Positions 1-10,476 of a stretch of DNA of 64,000 nucleotides are shown one piece after another (the first letter of the stretch is position 1; each line of letters opens with the position of its first letter). Below the pieces are notes generated by a model. It did no database searches, was not told the origin of the DNA, and saw only the letters and a program-made list of their open reading frames with translations. The translations under genes were made by a program, and so were the position numbers. The stretch comes from Rudaea sp. 3F27F6 (GTDB lineage: Bacteria; Pseudomonadota; Gammaproteobacteria; Xanthomonadales; Rhodanobacteraceae), in the NCBI RefSeq assembly GCF_005503555.1, contig NZ_SCNG01000001.1:434001-498000 (forward strand). Reading direction: 5' to 3'.

Positions 1-131
1 GCCACCGGCCCGTCAATGCGCAGGGCGGCACCGCGGCCGCCACCGACCAGCATGACGAGTCCGTCCTCGGCGCGCACCGCGGGCAGCGCCACGCGGGTGC
101 CATGGTTGAGTACTTGAACGTTCGCAGACAT
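1..131 (-). CDS. Unidentified protein, N-terminal fragment
   Basis: The reading frame opens with ATG at 131 and runs off the left edge, giving about 43 residues. It begins MSANVQVLNHGTRVALPAV and continues with a Gly-rich stretch (LVGGGRGAALRIDGP). There is no signal peptide or membrane segment in the visible part. I do not recognise the family. A tandem 11-bp repeat lies 66 bp upstream at 197-218 and might belong to its promoter. The N-terminus is likely because this frame is open to the window edge and its codon composition matches the neighbours, but too little is visible for a function. Confidence 0.4.
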   Translation of the reverse strand, partial: MSANVQVLNHGTRVALPAVRAEDGLVMLVGGGRGAALRIDGPV

Positions 132-196
132 GAGACGCCCTCCGGCTGGGGAATGGACGTCTATTTACTTAGCCTGCCGCGCGGGTGTACGGAAAT

Positions 197-218
197 TGCG
201 CTGAAATCGCGCTGAAAT
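197..218. repeat. Tandem 11-bp direct repeat (GCGCTGAAAT)
   Basis: Two adjacent copies of GCGCTGAAAT, 11 bp apart, lie upstream of the minus-strand gene that starts at 131. One-turn spacing puts both copies on the same DNA face, as in an activator or repressor site. The function is inference. Confidence 0.35.
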
Positions 219-283
219 TTTGCGGTGTGTCTCGTGAAGTCCAGTGAAAACAGCGACTTGTCTTTAGCCGTCGCGACGCGCAA

Positions 284-320
284 ATAAAAACGGCCATCGG
301 GGTCCCGGTCCCGATGGCCG
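284..320 (-). terminator. Intrinsic terminator downstream of the CadC-like gene
   Basis: A perfect 11-bp stem (CGGCCATCGGG with its complement) has an 8-nt loop and, on the minus strand, is followed by TTTTTATTT. It lies about 130 nt past the stop codon at 448 and is the only terminator between that gene and the left-edge gene. Confidence 0.8.
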
Positions 321-447
321 CGTAACGCTTCCACTGCCCGTTGGAGGGGCAAGTAAATTCTGCGCCCACAGGCCGCGTCGCGGGTTGCTGAAACCCGCGC
401 ATCGCGTGTCGAAAATTGCCGGGTTTCGCCGGTGTCCGCGCGGCGGC

Positions 448-2724
448 TCAGTGCGCGGCGTCGCGCTCGAGATCGAATGCGCCGACGTCGGTGTCCTGGT
501 TCGAGACCTGATCCAGATACAGGCGCCGGTGCGCCGCGTCGGCACTGAAACTCACCGCACCGACGGTGATCGGCAGCTCGGCGATCACACGATCGGCTTT
601 GGTCAGCGGATCGAACTCGTGCACGATCGCCATGCGCACGTCGATCGGCACCAGATACCAGATTTTGCCGTCGACGACGTGCCAGCCGTCGAGCATCAGC
701 GCGTTGATCTTGTCGCTGACCGCCTGCTCCGCGCCCGCGGGCAGGCTGCGCCGGAACAGGCCGGCCGTGCCGATGCGCGTGTAGTAGATCTGGCCGTGCG
801 CCACGTCGGTCTCGGCGTGCTGCACGCCGATCGCGACCTCTTCGTCTTTCTGTCCGGGCCCGCCCGCGTTTTCGCGCTGAACAAGGCGCGCACCGTTACT
901 GGTCGCACCGATCGCGAGCAGGAAACTGCCGGGCTTGGTCCCGTAGTCGCCGAACAGCACGTTCTCGTCCTTCGCCGAAATGTCGCGCGCACGGCGCGAG
1001 GCCAGATCGATTTCGACCAGACGCGAGGTCGACGGCTCCTGGCGCACGTTGATCAACACGGCCGCCGCATCGGCGCGCCAGACCGGATTGGACAGCACGG
1101 CGTCGCGATACTCGGTCAGCGCTTCGGCGCTGCCCGTGGCGCGGTCGTACAGCCAGAGTTGGCTGGAGCCGCTGCGGTCGGAAATGAAGGCGACGCGGCC
1201 GCCGTCGGCCGACACCGCGGGCGCCGAATCGCTGCCGGACGAGGCCGCGGCGAGTTTGCGCACCGCGCCGCCCGGCACGCTCAAGTCGACTTCGGCGAGC
1301 GCACTCGTCGTGCGCTGAATCTGATAGACCACGATCTTGCCGCCACGCGCTGCGTCGGGAAACACCGCGGGCTCGACACCGAGACGCTGCAGGACGCCGG
1401 TGCCTTCGATGCCGACCGCGAACAACTCGAACTTGCCGTGCAAATTGGACGAGAACACCAGCCCGAGCGAATCCGCGGTCCAGGTGAAACCGCGCAGATT
1501 GCCGGAGAGACGAGTCAGCCGGCGCACGCCGCCGCCGTCGGCGCGCATCAAGTAAAGATCGCTGTAGGGCGAGAGGCCGCGGCGGAATGCGATCCAGCGT
1601 CCGTCCGGCGAATAACGCGGTTCGAGATCCTGATCGCCGCGCGCACTCTCGTAGTTCAACGCCTGCTTGGCGCCGCTGGTGATGTTCAAACGCGTGATGC
1701 GCAGGTCGGACTGCGTGCCGCCGCCACGCAGACCGACAACGAGTTCCTGCCCGTCCGGGGCGAAGTCGAAATACGCGGTCCCGAAGTCTTCGCAATCGCC
1801 GACCTCGCGCTCGCTGCCGCCGAGGCCGGCGACGATGTACAGCGTGCACTTGTCGTGGGTGATGCGCTCGTAGGCGATGCGGCTGCCGTCGGGCGACCAG
1901 ACCGGGCGGATGTCGTGCGAGTGTTCGGTATTCGGTGCGAGTGCGACGAGCTGCGAGGGTTCGACCGCACGGATGAACAGGCGATCCAATCCCGTCTCTT
2001 CGATCAGTTTGCCGTAGGCCACGCGCGTGCCGTCGGGCGAGACGTGCGGCAACAGCTCGGCGCCGGGATCGGAGGTGAGCGCACGCAGATTGGATATGCG
2101 CCACGGCGGCAACGATGACAATCCGGCGCGGACGAAATACAGGCCGGCAACGGCCGCGATCACCAGCAAAGCGGCAAGCGGCAGCGCCCAGGCTCGCCGC
2201 TTCGCAGGCGGCGCCATGGCCGGCACGGCCTGTGCGGGAATCGACGCGAGCCGTACGTCGGCGTCTTCGTCGGGCTGGGTATCGACCCAGGATTCGTTCT
2301 CCGCGCGCAGCGACATCGGCCCGAGCTGACCGATCGGAATCTCGTCCGCCTCGATCACCGACACCTCGGCGAGCAGGCGGTAGCCGACCTTCGGTATGGT
2401 TTCGATGTACGCCGAGGCCTTGTCGCCGTCGGCGAACGCGCGGCGTAGTTCCTTGATCGCCTGGGTGAGCACGTCGGGCGTGGTGACGCGGTCTTTCCAC
2501 ACCGTTTCGAGCAGATCTTCGCGGCTGACCGTGTTGCCGGCGTGGCGCACCAGTTCGAGCAGCACGGCGACCGCTTTGCCGGTCACGCGCGCGGTGCCGC
2601 CATCGCCGATCACGCGCAGCGCGCCGACGTCGACGGCATGCTCGCCGACGCGCAGGCGCAGATTCTGTAGCTTGAGCTGCTCGGCCGAAGGCGAGCGGCG
2701 CAGCATTTGCAAGTTTGCATTCAT
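448..2724 (-). CDS. CadC-type membrane regulator: winged helix plus TolB-like propeller
   Basis: This 758-residue protein has an OmpR/PhoB-type winged-helix DNA-binding domain (about residues 19-118, ending in the typical IETIPKVGYRLLAEV), a single membrane segment (about 178-200) and a long periplasmic region of TolB/WD40-like propeller repeats with motifs such as SPDGTRVAYG, SPDGRWIAFRR and SADGGRVAFISD. The layout is that of one-component membrane regulators of the CadC/ToxR class, where the periplasmic part senses a signal and the cytoplasmic part binds DNA directly. Proteins of this layout are abundant in Lysobacterales. Its target and ligand cannot be read from the sequence. It is a single gene with its own terminator at 284-320, and the clpB terminator isolates it upstream. 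No clear ribosome-binding site precedes the ATG. Confidence 0.85.
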   Translation of the reverse strand: MNANLQMLRRSPSAEQLKLQNLRLRVGEHAVDVGALRVIGDGGTARVTGKAVAVLLELVRHAGNTVSREDLLETVWKDRVTTPDVLTQAIKELRRAFADGDKASAYIETIPKVGYRLLAEVSVIEADEIPIGQLGPMSLRAENESWVDTQPDEDADVRLASIPAQAVPAMAPPAKRRAWALPLAALLVIAAVAGLYFVRAGLSSLPPWRISNLRALTSDPGAELLPHVSPDGTRVAYGKLIEETGLDRLFIRAVEPSQLVALAPNTEHSHDIRPVWSPDGSRIAYERITHDKCTLYIVAGLGGSEREVGDCEDFGTAYFDFAPDGQELVVGLRGGGTQSDLRITRLNITSGAKQALNYESARGDQDLEPRYSPDGRWIAFRRGLSPYSDLYLMRADGGGVRRLTRLSGNLRGFTWTADSLGLVFSSNLHGKFELFAVGIEGTGVLQRLGVEPAVFPDAARGGKIVVYQIQRTTSALAEVDLSVPGGAVRKLAAASSGSDSAPAVSADGGRVAFISDRSGSSQLWLYDRATGSAEALTEYRDAVLSNPVWRADAAAVLINVRQEPSTSRLVEIDLASRRARDISAKDENVLFGDYGTKPGSFLLAIGATSNGARLVQRENAGGPGQKDEEVAIGVQHAETDVAHGQIYYTRIGTAGLFRRSLPAGAEQAVSDKINALMLDGWHVVDGKIWYLVPIDVRMAIVHEFDPLTKADRVIAELPITVGAVSFSADAAHRRLYLDQVSNQDTDVGAFDLERDAAH

Positions 2725-2830
2725 CGCTGGGAGTCGGAACGGAACCTTGCGAAAGCCAATCTTCCCGGGACGCGATGGGGGGCAGTTTGGTCGGAAACCT
2801 GAGCGATTTCAACCAAACGCAGAGCACTTG

Positions 2831-2854
2831 CAAAAAGCCCGGCGTGATGCCGGG
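2831..2854 (-). terminator. Intrinsic terminator of clpB
   Basis: On the minus strand the stem CCCGGC/GCCGGG with a 5-nt loop is followed by CTTTTTG. It begins 24 nt after the clpB stop codon, the expected place for a Rho-independent terminator. Confidence 0.8.
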
Positions 2855-2878
2855 CGGTTTTGTTGTGACGCGGTGCGC

Positions 2879-5461
<2,583 letters not shown>

Positions 5462-5728
5462 GAAAGACACCTACGGAAACGGAGGATGGAGGGATACGGC
5501 CGCAAAGGCCGCCGTCCGGCTTGCGCGACCGACCCCGATCGCAAAGCCGACACCACGAGATGGCGAAGATATGCGGCAAACGGCGGCGGAATTCAACCGA
5601 CATCTGCGCACTATTGCGCTGCAATACGGCCGACCTCAAGGCTGCGCTATGCTCGCTGCCGGCTGGCTCGCAAGGGGCACGGCCTGCTCGCGAACGGCCA
5701 CACCTTCACTCAACGAGAGGGATGTCAT

Positions 5729-6781
5729 ATGTTCGACGCAATCATTCGGGAAATCTCGCAGCGCTTCGGCCTCGGCGACAAGGGACAGGCGCTGATCGCT
5801 TCGTTGCTCGCGCTCGTCTTCGATCCGAACTCCGGCGGCATCGCCGGCCTGCTCGAAAAATTCAAGCAGCAGGGTCTCGGCGATATCTTCTCTTCGTGGC
5901 TCGGCGGCGCCTCGGGCACGCCCGCAGCGATCAGCACGCAGCAGGTCGAGAACGTGTTCGGCTCCTCTGCCTTGAACGGCATCGCCAAGAAGCTCGGCAT
6001 CGCGCCCGGCACGGTGCTCGCCGCCGCGTCGGCCGCACTGCCGAAGATCGTCGGCGCGGTCACGCCGAACGGCCAGCTACCGAGCGGTATTCCGGCTGGC
6101 GTCGGCGGTCTGCTCAGCAGCCTCGGCGGTGGTATCGGCGGCATCGGCGCTGCCGCAGCGGCCAGCGCCGCCGCAGCCACGACGCGCGTGACCAATGCCG
6201 CCGAAGGCGCGGCCGCGGGCGGGCTCGGCTGGCTCAAATGGCTGGTGCTCGCCGCGATCATCCTCGCCCTGGCCTACTGCGTGATGACGCGCACCGCGAC
6301 CGCGCCTGCTCCGTCCTCGGCGACGACGAGCGCGCCGGTCAAACCGGCCGTACCGGCTGTCGTGCAGAACGCCGCCGCCGACGCCAAGGCCGCACTGCTC
6401 GCACTCGTGCCGGGCAAGTACACGGCCGCCGATCTGGTCAACGCGCTCAACCAGATGGCGATCCATTTCGACACGGGTGCGGCCAACGTCAGCGCCGACA
6501 GTCTCGACGTGCTGACCGCGGCGGCCGCTGCGATCAAGGCCGCGCCGGCCGGCACCAAGGTCGAGATCGGCGGACACACCGACAACACTGGCGATCCCGC
6601 GAGCAACCTGCAGCTCAGCGAAGCGCGCGCGAATGCCGTCCGCGCCAAGTTGATCGAGCTCGGCGTGGCGGCCGATTCGCTGACCGCGAAGGGCTACGGC
6701 GACACCAAGCCGGTCGCCGACAACGGCACCGAGGAAGGCAAGGCAAAGAACCGCCGCATGGAGTTCACCGTGCTGCCGTGA
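5729..6781 (+). CDS. YidB/DUF937-like domain fused to OmpA-type peptidoglycan-binding domain
   Basis: A 350-residue inner-membrane protein. Residues 1-100 resemble the YidB/DUF937 family ([19 protein letters not shown], then [20 protein letters not shown]). An Ala/Gly-rich linker follows, then one membrane segment (about residues 170-190, [15 protein letters not shown]), a Pro/Ala linker, and a C-terminal OmpA-like domain (about 235-350) with [27 protein letters not shown] and NRRMEF. That domain normally binds the diaminopimelate residue of peptidoglycan. The start is the ATG at 5729 with GAGAGG upstream; the longer upstream frame is a shadow over clpB. The layout would place the N-domain in the cytoplasm and tether the protein to the cell wall. 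The job of the N-domain is not known. Confidence 0.8.
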   Translation: MFDAIIREISQRFGLGDKGQALIASLLALVFDPNSGGIAGLLEKFKQQGLGDIFSSWLGGASGTPAAISTQQVENVFGSSALNGIAKKLGIAPGTVLAAASAALPKIVGAVTPNGQLPSGIPAGVGGLLSSLGGGIGGIGAAAAASAAAATTRVTNAAEGAAAGGLGWLKWLVLAAIILALAYCVMTRTATAPAPSSATTSAPVKPAVPAVVQNAAADAKAALLALVPGKYTAADLVNALNQMAIHFDTGAANVSADSLDVLTAAAAAIKAAPAGTKVEIGGHTDNTGDPASNLQLSEARANAVRAKLIELGVAADSLTAKGYGDTKPVADNGTEEGKAKNRRMEFTVLP

Positions 6782-6794
6782 TCGCCTGTACCGC

Positions 6795-6821
6795 GACGGC
6801 ACTCGCGCAGCGAGTGCCGTC
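6795..6821. terminator. Hairpin between convergent genes
   Basis: Perfect 11-bp stem (GACGGCACTCG with its complement) and a 5-nt loop, placed between two convergent stop codons (6781 and 6823). There is no T-run, so termination by this hairpin alone is uncertain. Confidence 0.5.
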
Positions 6822-6822
6822 G

Positions 6823-7230
6823 TCAGGGCAGGAAACGCCCAGCGTCGCGCGGATCGGGCAGCCAGCAGACTTCGCGGCGGCCGAACCAGCGGTAGCGGTG
6901 CCGCGCGACGTAGCGGTAGGCGTGGTCGCGAATCGCCGTGGGAACGAGGTGCAGCGTGGCGGCCGCTATCCGCCAGCCGCCGCCGAAGCCGGCAAGCACG
7001 CGCACGACCGCGGCACTCTCGACATGAGCGCGACCGTCCTCGACCAATAGCACCGAAACCGGCGCGGCCGGGTCGAGACCGTGACGGATCATAAGCGCGC
7101 GTCCGCTCGCCGATTCGTTCGTGGCAAAACGGAATCGCCGCGCGCGGTCGTGGCGCAGCACGAACTGCACACTGCGGTTGCAGAGGACACAAACGCCGTC
7201 GAATACGAGAACCGGGTCGTCAGAGGACAT
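6823..7230 (-). CDS. DCC-family thiol-disulfide oxidoreductase-like protein (DUF393)
   Basis: A 135-residue protein of the DCC/DUF393 family. The N-terminus VLVFDGVCVLCNRSVQFVL carries the defining DG-x-C-x-x-C motif (here CVLC), followed by the RFRFAT and W-F-G-R-R-E segments typical of the family. The family is predicted to have a thioredoxin-like fold with redox-active cysteines; substrates are generally unknown. Its start overlaps the end of the upstream gene by 11 bp, so translation is probably coupled. Confidence 0.85.
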   Translation of the reverse strand: MSSDDPVLVFDGVCVLCNRSVQFVLRHDRARRFRFATNESASGRALMIRHGLDPAAPVSVLLVEDGRAHVESAAVVRVLAGFGGGWRIAAATLHLVPTAIRDHAYRYVARHRYRWFGRREVCWLPDPRDAGRFLP

Positions 7231-7738
7231 CGAGCGATCCGCGGTAGTGCACGATCGTACCGACGCCCGGCAACGCGGCGCGCACGTCGAAGCGATAGCG
7301 ATCGCCGTCCGCCGACTCCACCGCGCACACCCCGGCGAACCAGGACGCCGGCAGCGGCAGGCCGCAGACGCTTAAGCGTGCGACGCGCCAGTGAATCGCC
7401 GCATCGTCGGCCGCAAGCGCGAAAGTGAAACGTACCGGACCCAGGCGCTCGTACAAATAGCCGTCGTGGGCGCGCAGACGCGAACGCATCACGTGCGCGC
7501 CGAATCGGCGCGTCCATTGTTCCGCACCGTCGGCGGCAACGATTTCGACTTCGATCGGGCCACGATAAGCCGACGGCAGATCCGCGACACGCGCGCACAG
7601 ACGCGCAAACAGGGCCGTAGCGCCACGCACTTCGACGTCGCCGCGGTACGTCGCCGTGCCCAAGCGCGCATGAATCGCACGCAGCGGCGCCGGCAAGCGC
7701 GCCAGGTCTTCGCCAAGCAGTTCGGCGTAGAGGGTCAT
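7220..7738 (-). CDS. DUF4166-like protein
   Basis: A 172-residue soluble protein that looks like the DUF4166 domain, often found alone or fused to the end of SDR/saccharopine-dehydrogenase-like proteins. Recognisable parts are LPAPLRAIHARLGTATYRGD near the N-terminus, WTRRFG in the middle and IVHYRGSLDV at the end. The frame is open to 7792; I chose ATG 7738 (MTLYAELLGEDL) because family similarity begins there and the longer version would overlap the HxlR gene. The stop overlaps the start of the DCC-family gene by 11 bp, so the two probably form an operon. The molecular function is unknown. Confidence 0.65.
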   Translation of the reverse strand: MTLYAELLGEDLARLPAPLRAIHARLGTATYRGDVEVRGATALFARLCARVADLPSAYRGPIEVEIVAADGAEQWTRRFGAHVMRSRLRAHDGYLYERLGPVRFTFALAADDAAIHWRVARLSVCGLPLPASWFAGVCAVESADGDRYRFDVRAALPGVGTIVHYRGSLDVL

Positions 7739-7769
7739 GCCGCAACCGAAATGGGCGTACTGGTCGGCT

Positions 7770-8177
7770 TCACTGCGCGGGCCTTTTCGCATCGTGTTCG
7801 GCGCGCGCCAGCAGCACGCGGTCCATATGCGTCTCGGCCCACGACTTGATCTTCGCCACCACCGGCAGCAGCGAACGGCCGAGCGGCGTCAGCGCGTAGT
7901 CCACGCGCACCGGCACCGCGGCGGTCACCTTGCGCCGGACCAGGCCGTCGCGTTCGAGCACGCGCAGCGTCTGCGTCAGCATCTTCTGACTGACGCCGGC
8001 GATATGCCGGGCAAGGTCGGCGTAGCGCGCACCGCCGGAGCCGAGCGCAACGAGCACGAGAGCGACCCACTTGTCGCCGAGAGTCGCCAGCAACTGGCGG
8101 CTCGGACAGGCGGCGATGTAGGCGTTGTAGGCCTGCTTGGCGGCCGCGCGGCGCTGCGCCGCGGTCTGGGTCGGCAT
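7770..8177 (-). CDS. HxlR-family transcriptional regulator
   Basis: A 135-residue winged-helix regulator of the HxlR family. The core runs CPSRQLLATLGDKWVALVLVAL, then YADLARHIAGVSQKMLTQTLRVLERDGLVRR and DYALTPLGRSL, which are the family hallmarks. The conserved N-terminal Cys (CPSRQ), redox- or aldehyde-sensing in characterised members such as YodB and HypR, is present. The gene is divergent from the oxidoreductase at 8282, with a 104-bp shared promoter region, the usual arrangement for an HxlR protein controlling its neighbour. Autoregulation and control of the oxidoreductase are inferred. Confidence 0.9.
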   Translation of the reverse strand: MPTQTAAQRRAAAKQAYNAYIAACPSRQLLATLGDKWVALVLVALGSGGARYADLARHIAGVSQKMLTQTLRVLERDGLVRRKVTAAVPVRVDYALTPLGRSLLPVVAKIKSWAETHMDRVLLARAEHDAKRPAQ

Positions 8178-8201
8178 CGGACTCTCCTCGATATCGGTTA
8201 C

Positions 8202-8215
8202 GCACTTTTAGGTGC
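8202..8215. promoter_or_regulatory. Candidate HxlR operator between divergent genes
   Basis: Inverted repeat GCAC-N6-GTGC in the HxlR/oxidoreductase intergenic region, flanked by outward TTA/TAA-like bases. HxlR dimers bind short dyads near their own promoter; assignment to this protein is by position only. Confidence 0.35.
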
Positions 8216-8281
8216 CTTCTTACCAAAAGAGAGTACGGCAACTAGATTGTGGACTCCAACCTTTCTCTCGATGGAGTCTGT

Positions 8282-9193
8282 ATGCGCAGCATCGTCGTAT
8301 CCGAGCCCGGCGGCCCCGAGGCCTTGCAGCTCGTCCATGTTCCAGCGTCCGAACCCGCGCCCGGCGAGGTGCGCATCCGTATCGCCGCGGCCGGCGTCAA
8401 TCCGGTCGACGTCGTTACGCGCCGCGGCGTGTTCCACGATCTCGGCTGGCTGCCGCGCGATCGCCCGGTCGGCATCGGCTGGGATCTCGCCGGACAGATC
8501 GACGCGGTCGGACCCGGCGTGGACGGATTCGCCGTCGGCACGCCCGTCGCGGCGCTGCGTGGCCGGCTCGACGCCGGCATCGGCGCTTATGCCGATCAGC
8601 TGACCCTGCCCGCGGCCGCGGTCGCCGCACTGCCGGCCTCGCTCGACACTCACGGCGCAGCGACTCTGCCGCTCAACGCGCTGACTGCGGATCAGGCGCT
8701 CGACATGCTCGGCCTGCCGGCGGGCGCCGAGTTGCTCGTCACCGGCGCGGCCGGCGGTGTCGGTGGATTTGCCGTACCCCTCGCCGTCCGCCGCGGCTGG
8801 CGCGTGACCGCGCTGGCACGCGCAAGCGACCGGGCCTTTCTCGATGCGGCCGGCGCGCATCGCGTCATACAGGATCTTTCCGGCAGCGCCGCGCGGTTCG
8901 ACGGCGTATTCGACACGGCCACATTGGGCGCAGCCGCGCTCGCGGCCGTTCGCGACGGCGGCGTCTATATCGGCGTGACGCCTTACGACGTGCCGCCTGC
9001 GCAGCGCGGCGTCCGCAGCGAGGCGGTCAAGGTCCAGCCCGACGGCGAGCGCCTCGCGCGACTGCTGCGGCTCGCCGCGGACGGCGTCCTTGCCGTGCGC
9101 ATCGCCGGCACCCTGCCGCTGGAGCAGGCAGCCGAAGCACACCGCCGTTTCGAACAGGGCAGCCATCGCGGACGCTGGCTGTTGACGATCTGA
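8282..9193 (+). CDS. Zinc-independent MDR-family NADP-dependent oxidoreductase (quinone reductase-like)
   Basis: A 303-residue medium-chain dehydrogenase/reductase. The N-terminal GroES-like domain (VRIRIAAAGVNPVDVVTRRG, GWDLAGQIDAVGPGVDGF) lacks the catalytic zinc cysteine/histidine set of alcohol dehydrogenases. The Rossmann domain has the AGGVGGFAVPLA nucleotide-binding loop (about residue 155), and the end HRRFEQGSHRGRWLL is typical of QOR-like enzymes. These reduce quinones or activated alkenes with NADPH. The start is ATG 8282 with GGAG 6 nt upstream; the frame extends further but that part reads through the promoter. It is divergent from the HxlR gene, consistent with induction by electrophiles or quinones (inference). 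Confidence 0.85.
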   Translation: MRSIVVSEPGGPEALQLVHVPASEPAPGEVRIRIAAAGVNPVDVVTRRGVFHDLGWLPRDRPVGIGWDLAGQIDAVGPGVDGFAVGTPVAALRGRLDAGIGAYADQLTLPAAAVAALPASLDTHGAATLPLNALTADQALDMLGLPAGAELLVTGAAGGVGGFAVPLAVRRGWRVTALARASDRAFLDAAGAHRVIQDLSGSAARFDGVFDTATLGAAALAAVRDGGVYIGVTPYDVPPAQRGVRSEAVKVQPDGERLARLLRLAADGVLAVRIAGTLPLEQAAEAHRRFEQGSHRGRWLLTI

Positions 9194-9330
9194 GGCAATG
9201 CGCGTCGGGGGCGCGGTGGATCGGCAATCCATGCGCCGCACCCGACGCTGCTTCGAGTCTGCGGCGGATTCGACATATCGATGAATCCGCCGCTTATCGA
9301 TGCGCAGGTGCGGGGGGCTTTCGCGCGCGC

Positions 9331-9342
9331 CATAATCGCGCC
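9331..9342 (+). promoter_or_regulatory. -10 element 6 nt before a start codon
   Basis: CATAAT at 9331-9336 is followed by exactly six bases and then the ATG at 9343, with no ribosome-binding site. This is the geometry of a leaderless transcript. No good -35 was found. Confidence 0.45.
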
Positions 9343-10476
9343 ATGCCGCTACCTCGCAAGATCGCTGTCGCGTTGATCGCCTTCGGGCTGGTTCTGCTTG
9401 CGATCAGTCACTACTACTACGGCCTCGCCGCGCAGTCGGGTTTGCTGCTCAGCGTGCTGCCGCTGCTGTTCGCCGGCCTGCTGCTCGGCCGCACCGGCTT
9501 GTGGCTGACCGCGGCTGCGTACTTCGCCATCCTCGTGCTCGGCAGTTGGATGGATGTGCGCCACGGCGTCGCCGGTGCGTCGACCGTGGGCGATGCCTTG
9601 TCGAGCCTGCTCCAGCCGGTCATGGGCTGCGCCATCGTTGCCCTGATCCTCGATCGATTGATTCTGAAATCCGATATCAACCGGCGGCGCAGCGACGATC
9701 TCGCCCTACTCTGCCGCCAGCTCGAAATCGAGATGCAGGAAAAGGAACGCTCGCAGGCGCAGCTGACCCATTCGCAGCGCATGGACTCGCTCGGCAAACT
9801 CGCCGGCAACGTCGCGCACGATTTCAACAACCTGCTCAACATCATTCTCGGCTATGCGACGCAACGCATGGCGCCCGCGCACGACGACGGCGCGCAGCAG
9901 CGCATGAGCAAAATCGTCGACGCCACGCGGCGCGGCAAGCAACTGACCGACCGCCTGCTGACCCTGGCGCGCGCCGACCCGCCGACGCGCGAGGTGTTCG
10001 ATGCGAACAGCGCCTTGATCGATCTGCTGCCGATGATCCGTTCGATGCTCGGCGAGCGCATCCGCGTCGAATCGATGCTCTGCGAAGCGGCCGCCTGGAT
10101 TCGCATGGACTATGCCGAATTCGAAGCCGGCGTCCTCAACATGGCGAAGAACGCCGGCGATGCGATGCCGCAGAACGGTACCTTCCGCGTGGAAAGCGCG
10201 ATCATCGGCGACGAGGTCCGCCTGAGCTTCAGCGACGACGGCCACGGCATGAAGCCCGAGATCGCCGCGCGTGTGTTCGAGCCGTTCTTCACCACCAAGC
10301 CGCGCACGCAGGGCACCGGCATCGGCCTCGCCGTGGTCTACCGCACCGTGGTCGAGTCGAACGGGCACATCGAAGTGCGCACGGCGCCGGGCCGCGGCGC
10401 CTGCTTCATCCTGCGCCTGCCGCTGCGCGACGCGCCGGCCTACGCGGCGGACGCGCAAACGGCCTCAACGGTCTGA
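9343..10476 (+). CDS. Membrane sensor histidine kinase
   Basis: A 377-residue kinase. Four or so membrane segments occupy residues 1-105 with no extracytoplasmic sensor domain, followed by a short coiled linker and then a kinase core. The phosphoacceptor helix reads AGNVAHDFNNLLNIILGY with His159. The ATPase domain has the N box (MAKNAGDAM), G1 (DDGHGMKPE), F box (FEPFFTTKP) and G2 (GTGIGLAVVY). The HDFNNLL form of the H box is typical of HisKA kinases of hybrid or NtrB-like type. No receiver domain or adjacent response-regulator gene is visible, so the partner is unknown. The gene is convergent with, and overlaps by 12 bp, a propeller protein that looks like a sensor without an output domain. 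Confidence 0.9.
   Translation: MPLPRKIAVALIAFGLVLLAISHYYYGLAAQSGLLLSVLPLLFAGLLLGRTGLWLTAAAYFAILVLGSWMDVRHGVAGASTVGDALSSLLQPVMGCAIVALILDRLILKSDINRRRSDDLALLCRQLEIEMQEKERSQAQLTHSQRMDSLGKLAGNVAHDFNNLLNIILGYATQRMAPAHDDGAQQRMSKIVDATRRGKQLTDRLLTLARADPPTREVFDANSALIDLLPMIRSMLGERIRVESMLCEAAAWIRMDYAEFEAGVLNMAKNAGDAMPQNGTFRVESAIIGDEVRLSFSDDGHGMKPEIAARVFEPFFTTKPRTQGTGIGLAVVYRTVVESNGHIEVRTAPGRGACFILRLPLRDAPAYAADAQTASTV

Larger units (their letters stand above)
132..447. other. Intergenic region, 316 bp
   Basis: No convincing gene. It contains a tandem 11-bp repeat (197-218) upstream of the left-edge gene and a strong intrinsic terminator (284-320) for the regulator gene that ends at 448. Small open frames here lack ribosome-binding sites and family features. 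Confidence 0.6.

Noticed and set aside
385-2118. 577-residue open frame on the plus strand opposite the CadC-like gene
   Set aside because: It lies wholly antisense to a well-supported gene, has Arg/Ala/Val-rich composition typical of a mirror frame in GC-rich DNA, and shows no motif or ribosome-binding site.
5471-5728. Heat-shock (sigma-32) promoter of clpB
   Set aside because: CTTGAGG appears on the minus strand near 5634-5641, but no matching CCCCAT-type -10 lies at the right distance.
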